Assembly: GCA_024763185.1 (NCBI GenBank)
Contig: JANTFY010000017.1
Location: 1-19,735 of the forward strand
Direction: 5' to 3'
DNA from: Gammaproteobacteria bacterium
GTDB lineage: Bacteria > Pseudomonadota > Gammaproteobacteria > GCA-001735895
Length of the DNA stretch: 19,735 nucleotides
Below are positions 1 to 8,462 of this stretch, in pieces (the stretch's first letter is position 1; the number at the start of each line of letters is the position of its first letter). The position numbers and the translations under genes are program-made. The notes under the pieces were generated by a model that was given only the letters and a program-made list of their open reading frames with translations, had not been told where the DNA came from and ran no database searches.

Positions 1-600
1 GACCAGCGCATTACGATGTATGCGGTAAAAGGAATTCGCAAACTCCTGTTCCAGCGACTTTAACGGTTCCTCTATCAAAACCTCACCACCTTCGTGCCTG
101 ACCGTGACGTATTTTTGCTCGGCATGAAAATAATAGATATCTTCCAGCGCAAGCAGTACCAGGTTGCCACGCACGCGTGCGCAAATGTGTTTTCTGACAT
201 CCTGACCGGAAACCTCGTCCAGCTTGTCACGCATCTGCGCCTTGTTGGTTCGTGAGCAGGATTCCAGGGCCTGTTGCAGACGTTCAGGCTTGACCGGTTT
301 TAACAGATAATCGATGGCATGTGCTTCAAAAGCCTCCAGCGCATGATCTGAAAATGCCGTGGTGAAAACAATGGCCGGGGGCTGTTCTTTCTGGACGATA
401 TGCCGGGCGGCTTCAAGTCCGTCCATACCCGGCATACGTATATCCATCAATACGATATCCGGATCGGAAAGCTCGGTTTGTTCCACCGCCTCATTTCCAT
501 TATGCGCCTCTGCCACCACCCGGTATTGTTCCAGGCCACCGACCAATCGTCTCAGACGATCTCTGGCCGGCTTTTCATCATCCACAATGAGTATATTCAT
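1..600 (-). CDS. algR: LytTR-family response regulator, AlgR-like (3' end missing)
   Basis: This is the first 200 residues of a response regulator; the rest lies beyond the left edge. I read it by hand from the ATG at 598-600. The receiver domain (about 1-115) has the acidic pocket D7/D8, the phosphoacceptor D53 in LMDIRMPGMD, T80 and K101 followed by P102. After a linker, residues about 125-200 look like the start of a LytTR DNA-binding domain: EDIYYFHA, QKYVTVRHEGGE and the FYRIHRNALV stretch are all typical. It would be phosphorylated by the kinase encoded 55 bases upstream and then bind DNA to control transcription. The order argH / kinase / regulator matches algZ-algR in Pseudomonas, where hemC follows, so hemC may lie just left of the window. 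The symbol rests on domain and context, not on known targets. Confidence 0.9.
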   Translation of the reverse strand, partial: MNILIVDDEKPARDRLRRLVGGLEQYRVVAEAHNGNEAVEQTELSDPDIVLMDIRMPGMDGLEAARHIVQKEQPPAIVFTTAFSDHALEAFEAHAIDYLLKPVKPERLQQALESCSRTNKAQMRDKLDEVSGQDVRKHICARVRGNLVLLALEDIYYFHAEQKYVTVRHEGGEVLIEEPLKSLEQEFANSFYRIHRNALV

Positions 601-655
601 ATTGTTTATTCTGGTGATTGTCGGATTCCTTTCCTGAAGCTTGAAGCCCTTGTCC

Positions 656-1720
656 TTATAAGCTGGAAGCAGGCAACGGAATCACTATGTCTACCTTATA
701 TAGATCATTTTCAGCAACATGTTCAATTTTTGCCTGTCCGTAAAATGCCAGGTGTAAACGCTCGCTAATATTGCCCAGCGCCATCCTGTTGCCGCTGCGG
801 TGCTGTCCTGAACCTGTTTTCATCAACGGGTTGGTGATTTGAATGTGCAGATTTTCATTTTGCCGGATAGTGATAGTTACCTCCCCCCCCTCCGGGTTGG
901 GTTCTATACCATGATAAATGGCATTCTCCACCAGCGGCTGCAGGGTCAGCGCAGGCAATGAGATTTCATCCATGTCAGCATCCAGTTGCCAGCTCACCTT
1001 GAGCCGCTCATCCAGCCGCATGAGCTCAAGCTCAATGTATGCACGGGTCAACTCTATTTCGCGCTTGAGACTGATGCTGGCTTCGGCATTCAGACTGGCA
1101 CGAAACAGATCGGCCAGGCTTTCAATGGCGCGTTCGGCACGGTCCGGCTCATCATGCGTCAAGCTGGCAATGGTGTTCAGGCTATTAAACAGAAAGTGCG
1201 GCCGAATTCTCGCCTGCAGGGCCTGCAGCCGGGCGCTCGATTCCGTCTTGATCATATGCTGACGCGTGTACTGGACGAAAAAATAACGCAATGCCAGGCC
1301 ATACAACACCAGCGCGATAGCCACATGTTTCAGGATAACGCTGCCCAGCGAGTCATTGGTGAAGAATTCAAAACGCATCACATCGTTGAGCTGATAGGCC
1401 ACCACAGCCAGCAGCAACGTTACTGCAACCACCACCAGCAAACTCAGCAGCGTCGCCAGCACCGTGCGTCGCATGAATTGAAACCGGCGCAGCAGGCATA
1501 ACAAGGCGGCACTGCTTAAGCCTATCCACTGGATGTACAAGGACATCAAGGCGATATAAATAAACAGGTTGGCATTGACTGGCACACTGGCCAAGGCCAG
1601 GACAATGGCAATCAACTCCAATACCAGTATCATCAACAAATTGGTTTCTGATTGGCAGAAATTGGGTAAATAACAGTCTTTATTCAGCCCGGTTACACCA
1701 TTAGAATTATTATTTGACAT
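656..1720 (-). CDS. algZ: Membrane sensor histidine kinase, LytS/AlgZ (FimS) type
   Basis: This is the likely partner of the adjacent LytTR regulator. About four to five hydrophobic segments (roughly residues 28-46, 50-75, 85-110 and 127-146) precede a His_kinase domain (PF06580 type). Its phosphoacceptor would be H175 in RPHFLFNSLNTI. The ATP-binding domain has the N-box around N266 (LVENAIYHG) and a glycine motif around GNISER at 316-321. There is no large periplasmic sensor domain, so any signal is probably read within the membrane. I chose the ATG at 1718-1720 because an AAGG lies five bases before it. A longer frame reaches a TTG at 1753 but lacks a comparable site there. The regulator gene starts 55 bases downstream, and argH is divergent, so the 77-base gap at 1721-1797 must serve both directions. 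Family is firm; the name algZ rests on synteny. Confidence 0.88.
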   Translation of the reverse strand: MSNNNSNGVTGLNKDCYLPNFCQSETNLLMILVLELIAIVLALASVPVNANLFIYIALMSLYIQWIGLSSAALLCLLRRFQFMRRTVLATLLSLLVVVAVTLLLAVVAYQLNDVMRFEFFTNDSLGSVILKHVAIALVLYGLALRYFFVQYTRQHMIKTESSARLQALQARIRPHFLFNSLNTIASLTHDEPDRAERAIESLADLFRASLNAEASISLKREIELTRAYIELELMRLDERLKVSWQLDADMDEISLPALTLQPLVENAIYHGIEPNPEGGEVTITIRQNENLHIQITNPLMKTGSGQHRSGNRMALGNISERLHLAFYGQAKIEHVAENDLYKVDIVIPLPASSL

Positions 1721-1797
1721 AAACGCCTTGCTTTCCAGATAGCGACAATGCAAGCATACAACATTTTAAAAATCTCACAGAAATCACTGGAACTATC

Positions 1798-3186
1798 ATG
1801 ACCAAACAATCGGATTCCCGCATGTGGGGTGGCCGCTTTCAAGAGCAGACCGACGCCTTTGTTGAAGCTTTCACCGCTTCCGTCAATTTTGACCAGCGTC
1901 TGGCGCTGGTTGATGTGCAGGGCTCAATCGCCCATGCCAGCATGCTCAACCGCATCGGCATACTCACTAGCGAAGAATTCGACAGCATTATTCAGGGCTT
2001 AAGCAAGGTGTTGCAGGAAATAGAAAAGGGCGATTTCAAGTGGTCTGTTCAACTCGAAGACGTGCACATGAATATCGAAGCCAGGTTGACCCAGCTGATT
2101 GGCGATGCCGGTAAAAAACTGCACACCGGTCGCTCGCGCAACGACCAGATCGCCACCGATATTCGACTCTACCTGAGAGATGAGATACAGGCCTGCCAGC
2201 AATTGATTCGCCAGTTCCAGCAAGGATTGCTGGATCTGGCCGAAACCCATGCCGATACCATCATGCCGGGTTTTACCCATCTGCAGGTGGCCCAGCCCAT
2301 TACCTTTGGCCATCACCTGCTGGCGTGGTTCGAAATGCTGGAGCGAGATCACGGACGCCTGGCCGATTGTGTCAAACGCATGAACATCATGCCTCTGGGT
2401 TCGGCCGCACTGGCCGGCACCTCGTACCCGCTGGATAGAAACTATACCGCTGAACTGCTCGAATTCGACGCACCATCGCGCAACTCGCTGGATGCGGTCA
2501 GCGACCGCGATTTCGCCATCGAGTTCTGTGCCGATGCCGCCATCTGCATGACCCACCTGTCGCGCATGGCAGAAGAGATGATCGTGTGGTCGTCCGCGCA
2601 GTTCAATTTCATCACGCTGTCGGACCGATATTGCACCGGCTCATCCATCATGCCGCAAAAGAAAAACCCGGACGTACCCGAACTGGTCCGCGGCAAGGTC
2701 GGACGTGTCAACGGACACCTGATCAGCCTGCTTACGCTCATGAAGTCACAACCCCTGGCCTATAACAAGGATAACCAGGAAGACAAGGAGCCCCTGTTCG
2801 ATACCCTGGACACCTTACAGGGCAGCCTGCGGGCTTTCGCTGACATGGTGCCCAATATCCAGGTCAACAAAGAGGCCATGTACCAGGCCGCCAAACAGGG
2901 TTTTGCCACCGCCACCGACCTGGCCGATTACCTGGTCAACAAGGGCCTGCCGTTTCGCGATGCCCACGAAGTGGTTGGCAATGCCGTCGCCTTTGCCATC
3001 GAACAGAATAAAGACCTGTCGGAATGCAGCCTGCAGGAATTACAGTATTTTCACACCACCATCGAACAGGATGTGTTTGAGGTATTAACGCTGGAAGGCT
3101 CGGTCAACGCGCGTAACATATTGGGTGGCACCGCGCCGGAGCAGGTTCGCTTGCAGATAAAACAATGCCGCAAATTGATTGAGTAA
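1798..3186 (+). CDS. argH: Argininosuccinate lyase
   Basis: This cytoplasmic enzyme catalyses the last step of arginine synthesis, splitting argininosuccinate into arginine and fumarate. At 462 residues it has the usual full length. The fumarase/aspartase superfamily signature GSSIMPQKKNPD is at about 281-292, with the catalytic serine in the flexible loop at 282-283. The substrate-binding motif HTGRSRND is at 109-116, and the general-base region includes T160-H161. The start ATG is preceded only by a weak GGA, but the N-terminal MWGGRF region is where the family normally begins. It is divergent from the two-component kinase and convergent with the unrecognised gene ending at 3199, with 12 bases between the two stops. 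No intrinsic terminator is obvious. Confidence 0.97.
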   Translation: MTKQSDSRMWGGRFQEQTDAFVEAFTASVNFDQRLALVDVQGSIAHASMLNRIGILTSEEFDSIIQGLSKVLQEIEKGDFKWSVQLEDVHMNIEARLTQLIGDAGKKLHTGRSRNDQIATDIRLYLRDEIQACQQLIRQFQQGLLDLAETHADTIMPGFTHLQVAQPITFGHHLLAWFEMLERDHGRLADCVKRMNIMPLGSAALAGTSYPLDRNYTAELLEFDAPSRNSLDAVSDRDFAIEFCADAAICMTHLSRMAEEMIVWSSAQFNFITLSDRYCTGSSIMPQKKNPDVPELVRGKVGRVNGHLISLLTLMKSQPLAYNKDNQEDKEPLFDTLDTLQGSLRAFADMVPNIQVNKEAMYQAAKQGFATATDLADYLVNKGLPFRDAHEVVGNAVAFAIEQNKDLSECSLQELQYFHTTIEQDVFEVLTLEGSVNARNILGGTAPEQVRLQIKQCRKLIE

Positions 3187-3198
3187 CGCCGCTGCAGT

Positions 3199-3630
3199 TT
3201 ACTCTTTGTGGCGCATAAAAAAGGTTTTTTTCAGGCTTTTGTTGATTCGGCTCAATAAAGGCTGGGAGGACGCTTTTTTAGGGTTTGGCGGATTGAAATC
3301 ACCCGCTACCACACGTGCCTCGGGAATTTCATACTGAATCGCCTGCATAATGTGTAGCGATACTTTCGGCACCGGCTTGATACTGACCCACAACAAGTTC
3401 AGCCGGGTATTCAAATCCACGTAAACCACCACATGTTCAAAAGCCTTCAGGCAGTTTGTCAGTTTCAGGGTAATATTTTCTATGCCGTCCTGGTCCAGGC
3501 TTTTCAAACCCGGTATCAGCATCATGAAATCAAAATAGGGGCGGCCTTGTGCATCGCGCGAAGGCGCCCGTGACCACAAAGGGCTGGACACGATAAACGG
3601 GGTGCAACTGGGCGTTCTTTCAGACGTCAT
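3199..3630 (-). CDS. Conserved-looking protein of unknown function, coupled to the esterase
   Basis: I do not recognise this 143-residue protein. It has no signal peptide or membrane helix and looks like one soluble alpha/beta domain: strand-like stretches (HVVVYVDL, NLLWVSIKP, ARVVAGDF) around helices, then a basic tail rich in K and R. Its ATG overlaps the TGA of the upstream esterase gene (the sequence ATGA, 3627-3630), so the two are probably translated in a coupled way from one mRNA. It runs convergently toward argH. The frame is supported by length, tight overlap and codon pattern. No function can be assigned; the context only suggests a link to the hydrolase. Confidence 0.72.
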   Translation of the reverse strand: MTSERTPSCTPFIVSSPLWSRAPSRDAQGRPYFDFMMLIPGLKSLDQDGIENITLKLTNCLKAFEHVVVYVDLNTRLNLLWVSIKPVPKVSLHIMQAIQYEIPEARVVAGDFNPPNPKKASSQPLLSRINKSLKKTFFMRHKE

Positions 3631-4313
3631 TCGTCAAGATTTCCACGCCCCAGCACCTGTTGCAGCCAGGCACTGATATGCCCGATCTCCTCGGCACAGA
3701 CGCTGTGCTGCATGCCGGGGTATTCCTGCCATTGCGGATGATAACCCTGCTGCTCCAGCCGGGCACGCGACAGGTAAGCCAGTTCAGGAGAGACCACCGG
3801 ATCGCTATCACCATGCGCCATGAATATGGGCACCTCGGCATTCTGTTCTGTTTTTTCCAGCGCCAAAGAATCGGCCAGCGGCAGATAACTCGACAGCGCC
3901 ATCACCCCGGCCAGCGCTTTATCCAGCCTGAGGCCCGTTTGCAGGGCAATGGCGCCGCCCTGCGAAAAACCGGCCAGCACTATTCGCTTGCTGTCTATGC
4001 CCTGCGCAATCTGCTGATTCACCAGGTCCTGTACATAAGACTGGGATTCGCGGATACCCGCCTCATCCTGCTCACTACCAATATCCATCGCCTTGATGTC
4101 GTACCAGGCACGCATGACATAGCCGTTATTGATCGTCACCGGAATCATCGGTGCATGGGGGAAGATAAAACGTACCGACAAGGCATTGGGTAATTTGAGT
4201 TCCGGCACTATCGGTTCAAAGTCATGGCCATCCGCTCCCAGTCCATGCAACCAGATCACACAGCTTCGCGCCGGCATGTTTCCAGCGTGGACGATTATCG
4301 GGGCATCCGTCAT
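3627..4313 (-). CDS. Alpha/beta-hydrolase carboxylesterase (phospholipase/carboxylesterase family)
   Basis: This is a 228-residue cytoplasmic serine hydrolase of the Abhydrolase_2 family (PF02230), which includes bacterial carboxylesterases acting on short acyl esters and relatives of acyl-protein thioesterases. The catalytic triad is visible: S117 in the nucleophile elbow GFSQGG, D171 in GDSDPVV and H203 in MQHSVC. The oxyanion region is the N-terminal WLHGLGADGHDF. The length is normal and no signal peptide is present. The natural substrate cannot be read from the sequence. It is the first gene of a two-gene minus-strand unit with the unknown protein ending at 3199, and it is divergent from the potassium channel across the AT-rich gap 4314-4435. 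Confidence 0.93.
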   Translation of the reverse strand: MTDAPIIVHAGNMPARSCVIWLHGLGADGHDFEPIVPELKLPNALSVRFIFPHAPMIPVTINNGYVMRAWYDIKAMDIGSEQDEAGIRESQSYVQDLVNQQIAQGIDSKRIVLAGFSQGGAIALQTGLRLDKALAGVMALSSYLPLADSLALEKTEQNAEVPIFMAHGDSDPVVSPELAYLSRARLEQQGYHPQWQEYPGMQHSVCAEEIGHISAWLQQVLGRGNLDE

Positions 4314-4435
4314 AAGTTTTCCTGAACTGATTGATTGAGGTTTAATTTACAAGGTTATACAGTTGTATTCATATTGTTTAATTATACTTAAACTAAACTG
4401 AAAATATAAAAGCTGATAACTCCTGGTTTCATCAA

Positions 4436-5410
4436 ATGACCGCGCGTGAAAGAACTGCTCAACTACTCGAACAAAGCCATTCCGCTGACCGTCTCAGCCG
4501 GCTGACCAACCTGACCCTGATTGCGATAATTTCATTAAACGTTATTGCCATCGTACTGGAATCGGTCAATTCCTTACATCAACAATATCATCAGATGTTC
4601 TGGTATTTTGAAATATTTTCCGTGGCGATTTTCACCATCGAGTACCTGGCCCGGGTGTGGAGCAGCCCCGACTTGATGGAAGTGCATGACAGCTCTCCAA
4701 TCAAGGGACGCTTGAAATACATGCTCAGCCCGATGGCCCTGATTGACCTGATTGCAATCCTGCCGTTTTACCTGAGCCTTCACCTGGCCATCGACCTGCG
4801 CTTCCTGCGTGTATTACGAATGCTGCGCCTGTTCAAGCTGACCCGTTATTCACCGGCTCTGAGCGCATTGCTGGACGTTTTACAAAAAGAATCCGAAACC
4901 CTGTTCGCCGCCATCGTGGTGTTACTGATGATGCTGGTGATATCAGCCAGCGGCATTTACCTGCTGGAAAGCGAAGTGCAGCCCGAGGCCTACGGCAGCA
5001 TACCAGACGCCATGTGGTGGGCCATTGTTACCCTGACCACCGTCGGCTACGGCGATGTCGCGCCAATCACCCCCATCGGCAAGCTGTTTGGCGGCGTGAT
5101 TGGCCTGATCGGGGTCGGCATGGTGGCTTTACCGGCCGCCATCATGGCCTCCGGTTTTGCCGAAAACCTGCACCAACGCAAACAGAAGTACAACACCTAT
5201 ATCAAACATGCGCTTCGCGACGGTGAGATCGACGAAAAGGAACGCTGGCAACTGGAAGAATTACGCAAGGAACTGGGGCTGAGCACGGAAGAGGCCCTGC
5301 ACCTGCTGGACGTCATGATGCGTAGACCCGTTCCACACCGATTCGAAAACTGCCCACATTGTGGAAAACCGCTGGAAAGACGAAAAAACTTGATCGAGGA
5401 ACAGGAATAA
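4436..5410 (+). CDS. Voltage-gated-type potassium channel with cytoplasmic helical tail and CPHC motif
   Basis: This 324-residue inner-membrane protein has the six-helix layout of voltage-gated K+ channels. S1 (about 25-45) and S2 (about 55-75) precede S3 (about 100-118). S4 is at 121-137, with basic residues at every third position (R122, R125, R128, R131, K134, R137). S5 is at about 156-178. The pore has the canonical filter TTVGYGD at 201-207, followed by S6 at about 215-243. The cytoplasmic tail is not a RCK/TrkA domain. Residues about 258-295 form a charged helical segment (RDGEIDEKER, then KELGLSTEEA) that recalls TerB-like or EF-hand-like motifs, and residues 306-309 are CPHC followed by GKPL, like half a zinc ribbon. 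No strong ribosome-binding site precedes the ATG. Potassium selectivity is well supported; gating and physiological role are not. Confidence 0.92.
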   Translation: MTARERTAQLLEQSHSADRLSRLTNLTLIAIISLNVIAIVLESVNSLHQQYHQMFWYFEIFSVAIFTIEYLARVWSSPDLMEVHDSSPIKGRLKYMLSPMALIDLIAILPFYLSLHLAIDLRFLRVLRMLRLFKLTRYSPALSALLDVLQKESETLFAAIVVLLMMLVISASGIYLLESEVQPEAYGSIPDAMWWAIVTLTTVGYGDVAPITPIGKLFGGVIGLIGVGMVALPAAIMASGFAENLHQRKQKYNTYIKHALRDGEIDEKERWQLEELRKELGLSTEEALHLLDVMMRRPVPHRFENCPHCGKPLERRKNLIEEQE

Positions 5411-5454
5411 ACCGAAACTCAGCGTTTTGTTGATCCTGCCAATACATATTCGAC

Positions 5455-5483
5455 TTGAGAAAGCACGACGCGGGCAACATAAT
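5455..5483 (+). promoter_or_regulatory. Sigma-70-like promoter for the lptM-lysA-dapF operon
   Basis: TTGAGA at 5455-5460 and CATAAT at 5478-5483 each match the -35 and -10 consensus at five of six positions, with the ideal 17-base spacer. The predicted transcript would start near 5490, about 16 bases before the lptM ATG. Because the -35 overlaps the TTG at which the lptM reading frame could otherwise begin, this also argues for the later ATG. Confidence 0.62.
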
Positions 5484-5505
5484 ATGGCTCCTTTTAGATG
5501 CGGAC

Positions 5506-5652
5506 ATGCCATTGCTAAAAACCAGGCCTTTTTTTTGCGGCCAACACTTCTTGCTGACGATGTTACTTGTCACCAGCCTGGTTGTATCCGGCTGCGGCAA
5601 TAAAGGCCCCTTAACAGCCCCGGCACCCCAAAACCAGCAACAACAGGGTTAA
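5506..5652 (+). CDS. lptM: Small LPS-assembly lipoprotein LptM (YifL-like)
   Basis: This is a 48-residue lipoprotein. A short signal peptide with K5 and R7 and a hydrophobic core (about 15-27) ends in the lipobox VSGC. C30 would be lipidated, and it starts the family hallmark GCGNKGPL. The mature part is a short P/Q-rich tail. In E. coli the homologue YifL, renamed LptM, is an outer-membrane lipoprotein that helps the LPS translocon subunit LptD mature. Its place directly before lysA, five bases from that start, is the usual position of this tiny gene in gammaproteobacteria. I use the ATG at 5506, since the longer TTG frame at 5455 would begin inside the promoter and bury the signal peptide. 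Confidence 0.88.
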   Translation: MPLLKTRPFFCGQHFLLTMLLVTSLVVSGCGNKGPLTAPAPQNQQQQG

Positions 5653-5657
5653 CAACA

Positions 5658-6911
5658 TTGGATTATTTTGATTACCGCGACGGCCACCTCTTTGGCGAGC
5701 AGGTCCCCCTCAACACGTTAGCCGAGACCTACGGCACGCCACTGTACGTCTATTCCCGCGCCACCTTGGAACGCCACTGGCATGCCTTTGACCAGGCCCT
5801 GTCAGGACGCCCGCACCTGGTCTGTTACGCGGTCAAGGCCAACTCCAACCTGGCCGTTTTGAATATTCTGGCCCGGCTTGGCAGCGGCTTTGACATCGTT
5901 TCCGCGGGCGAGCTGCAACGCGTGATCAAAGCCGGTGGCGATCCGTCCAAAGTGGTTTTCTCCGGGGTCGGCAAACAACCCGAGGAAATGCAACTGGCGC
6001 TGAAACACGGCATACGCAGCTTCAATGTTGAGTCCGAACAGGAATTGCTCACACTCAACGAGATAGCGGGCAACTTGAACCTGCGCGCGCCGGTGTCATT
6101 CCGGGTCAATCCCGACGTGGACGCCAAAACCCACCCCTACATCTCTACCGGGCTCAAAGAAAACAAGTTCGGTATCGCGTTTGAGCAGGCCGAACAAATC
6201 TACGTACAGGCCAGTAAACTGGATCACATCGACATCATCGGTATTGACTGTCATATCGGCTCCCAGCTGACTGAACTGTCACCTTTTGTTGACGCACTGG
6301 ATCGCCTGCTGGCCCTGATTGGGCGACTATCAGACCGTGGCATTCGCCTGCACCACCTGGATTTGGGTGGCGGACTGGGCGTGCGTTACCAGGATGAAGA
6401 ACCGCCACTGCCAGCCGAATGGGCCAGCGCGCTCAATGAACGCCTGAGCCGTTTTGACGGTGAAATCGTGATCGAACCCGGCCGCGCCATCGCCGCCAAT
6501 GCCGGTATCCTGCTTAGCCGGGTCAACGTACTGAAAAAGAACGAACACAAAAACTTTGCCGTGATTGATGCTGGCATGAACGACCTGATCCGGCCCTCGC
6601 TGTACAGCGCCTGGCAGAATATTATTCCGGTGGATACCCACAGTGATGCCCCCAGCGAAACCTATGACGTGGTCGGCCCCATCTGTGAAACCGGTGACTT
6701 TCTCGGCAAGGAACGGGATTTAGCCATCAAGCCCGGAGATTTGCTGGCGATCCGTTCATCGGGCGCTTATGGCTTTGGCATGAGTTCCAACTACAATTCG
6801 CGTTTACGGGCGGCCGAAGTCATGGTCGACGGTGATCAACATTACCTGGTGCGACAGCGCGAAACCTTTGACGACCTGTTTCGCGGTGAAAGCCTGTTAC
6901 CGCAGCAATAA
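5658..6911 (+). CDS. lysA: Diaminopimelate decarboxylase
   Basis: This PLP enzyme makes L-lysine and CO2 from meso-diaminopimelate, the last step of lysine synthesis in the cytoplasm. It has 417 residues, the normal length. PLP attaches to K60 in VCYAVKANSN, the phosphate-binding glycine loop is GGGLG at 237-241, and EPGR is at 273-276. The catalytic cysteine is C343 in CETGDF, and YGFGMSSNYNSR follows near 371-382. Translation appears to start at a TTG (5658) preceded by AGGG about nine bases upstream. No ATG lies nearby in frame, and the N-terminus DYFDYRDGHLF aligns with the usual start of the family. It is the second gene of the lptM operon and is followed after ten bases by dapF, the epimerase that makes its substrate. 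Confidence 0.97.
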   Translation: MDYFDYRDGHLFGEQVPLNTLAETYGTPLYVYSRATLERHWHAFDQALSGRPHLVCYAVKANSNLAVLNILARLGSGFDIVSAGELQRVIKAGGDPSKVVFSGVGKQPEEMQLALKHGIRSFNVESEQELLTLNEIAGNLNLRAPVSFRVNPDVDAKTHPYISTGLKENKFGIAFEQAEQIYVQASKLDHIDIIGIDCHIGSQLTELSPFVDALDRLLALIGRLSDRGIRLHHLDLGGGLGVRYQDEEPPLPAEWASALNERLSRFDGEIVIEPGRAIAANAGILLSRVNVLKKNEHKNFAVIDAGMNDLIRPSLYSAWQNIIPVDTHSDAPSETYDVVGPICETGDFLGKERDLAIKPGDLLAIRSSGAYGFGMSSNYNSRLRAAEVMVDGDQHYLVRQRETFDDLFRGESLLPQQ

Positions 6912-6921
6912 ACTGTAATCC

Positions 6922-7752
6922 ATGAACCTGAAATTCAGCAAAATGCACGGCCTCGGCAACGACTTCATGGTCATTGATGGCATCTCCCAATCCGTCGCGC
7001 TGAATCCAGCACGGGTTGCAGGCTGGGCGGATCGCCATTTCGGCATTGGCTTTGATCAGTTGCTGCTGGTTGAAGCAGCCGACTCGGCACAGGCCCTGTT
7101 CAAGTACCGCATTTTTAATGCCGACGGTTCCGAGGTCAGCCAATGCGGCAATGGTGCGCGCTGTTTTGCACGTTTTGTACGTGAAAAAGGCCTCACCGAG
7201 CAGTCCACCATTCCGGTGCAAACCGCTGCCGGTCTGCTGATACTGAACATGATCGATAACCAACGCGTCGAGGTCAACATGGGCATTCCGGATTTTGAAC
7301 CAGAGCATATCCCGTTGAAAGCCTCCAGTCGCCTGGATACCTATCAACTTCAAGTTAATGACCAGCCGGTGGAGTTCAGCGCCCTGTCGATCGGCAACCC
7401 ACACGCGGTGATACAGGTTGCGGATGTTGACACGGCACCGGTGCAGGAACTGGGCCCGTTACTGGAATCACACCCCCTGTTTCCCCTCCGCGTGAACGTG
7501 GGTTTCATGCAAATAGTGAATCGCGCTCATTTCAAGTTACGCGTCTTTGAACGTGGGGTGGGCGAAACCCTGGCCTGCGGCAGCGGGGCCTGCGCTGCCA
7601 TGGTGGCAGCCTGCCAACTGGGGCTGCTGGATAACCGGGCCACCGCCACATTAAACGGTGGCGATTTGCAACTGGACTGGCAAGGCGAAGGCCAGCCCGT
7701 TATGATGACCGGAGGCACCACCATGGTGTACGAAGGGGAGATAAATGTATGA
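6922..7752 (+). CDS. dapF: Diaminopimelate epimerase
   Basis: This cofactor-independent enzyme interconverts LL- and meso-diaminopimelate, supplying both lysine synthesis and the peptidoglycan crosslink. It has 276 residues, the normal family size. The two catalytic cysteines are visible: C75 in QCGNGARC and C219 in ACGSGACA. The N-terminal KMHGLGNDF is the usual opening motif. It sits ten bases after lysA, and its stop overlaps the next ATG (ATGA at 7749-7752), so translation is probably coupled to the DUF484 gene. Confidence 0.97.
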   Translation: MNLKFSKMHGLGNDFMVIDGISQSVALNPARVAGWADRHFGIGFDQLLLVEAADSAQALFKYRIFNADGSEVSQCGNGARCFARFVREKGLTEQSTIPVQTAAGLLILNMIDNQRVEVNMGIPDFEPEHIPLKASSRLDTYQLQVNDQPVEFSALSIGNPHAVIQVADVDTAPVQELGPLLESHPLFPLRVNVGFMQIVNRAHFKLRVFERGVGETLACGSGACAAMVAACQLGLLDNRATATLNGGDLQLDWQGEGQPVMMTGGTTMVYEGEINV

Positions 7753-8450
7753 CAAAAATAACCACTGCACAAAAAGTGCCCACGGCTAGCATCGATGAAC
7801 CCACGGTCATTAACTACCTGAAGAATAACCCGGAAGTTCTCGAACGACACCCGGAAGTTCTGACCCAGCTAACCTTTCCACACGAAAGTGGCAATGCCGT
7901 CTCACTGGTAGAACGTCAGCTCAAATTACTGCGCGAAGAGAATAAGGGGCTAAAGAACAAACTGGCCGACCTGGTCCATATTGCACGCGAAAACGAAGAG
8001 CTGGGTCAGCGCTTCCATCGGCTGTCACTGGAACTGATGACTGTGGGACAACTGCATGACATTGTCGCCATGACCCAGGACCAGGTGCAGACCTTCTTTT
8101 ATACTGATTACGTCAGTTTCTGTTTTCACGATGAACTGGCCGACAGACTGGAAGGGCTGGAAAGCAATATCCTCGATGCTGACAGTAAGCATGCCTCAAA
8201 AATCCGTCACTGGATGCAGCAACGCCAGCCCGTCTTCGGCCCGCTCGATCCCGGCCTCGGCAAACTGTTACTCGGTGAACACCACCAGATGGCCTCCTGT
8301 GTGCTGATCCCGCTGTATCATACGCGCGATATTGGCCTGCTGATTCTCGGCAGCAAAAGCAAAGACCGTTTTCACGATGGCATGGGCACGGTTTTTTTGA
8401 ATCAACTGGGTGAACTGATCAGCGCCAAATTAAAAAATTACCTGTCCTGA
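7749..8450 (+). CDS. DUF484 family protein (YigA-like), GAF-like fold
   Basis: This 233-residue cytoplasmic protein belongs to the DUF484 family, represented by YigA of E. coli, encoded between dapF and xerC there as here. The N-terminal segment has the family pattern of a helix with YLKNNPEVLERHPEVL. A coiled coil follows (about 52-95, rich in K, E, R and L). Then comes a GAF-like sensor domain (about 97-225) with strands such as SCVLIPLYHT and GLLILGSKS. No catalytic residues are apparent and the biochemical role of the family is unknown. Its ATG overlaps the dapF stop, and xerC starts 12 bases after its stop. Confidence 0.9.
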   Translation: MTKITTAQKVPTASIDEPTVINYLKNNPEVLERHPEVLTQLTFPHESGNAVSLVERQLKLLREENKGLKNKLADLVHIARENEELGQRFHRLSLELMTVGQLHDIVAMTQDQVQTFFYTDYVSFCFHDELADRLEGLESNILDADSKHASKIRHWMQQRQPVFGPLDPGLGKLLLGEHHQMASCVLIPLYHTRDIGLLILGSKSKDRFHDGMGTVFLNQLGELISAKLKNYLS

Positions 8451-8462
8451 TCCATAACCTGA

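Noticed and set aside
1999..2556. Long minus-strand frame inside argH, and similar long antisense frames in other genes.
   Set aside because: They mirror the codon structure of firmly identified genes and show no independent support.
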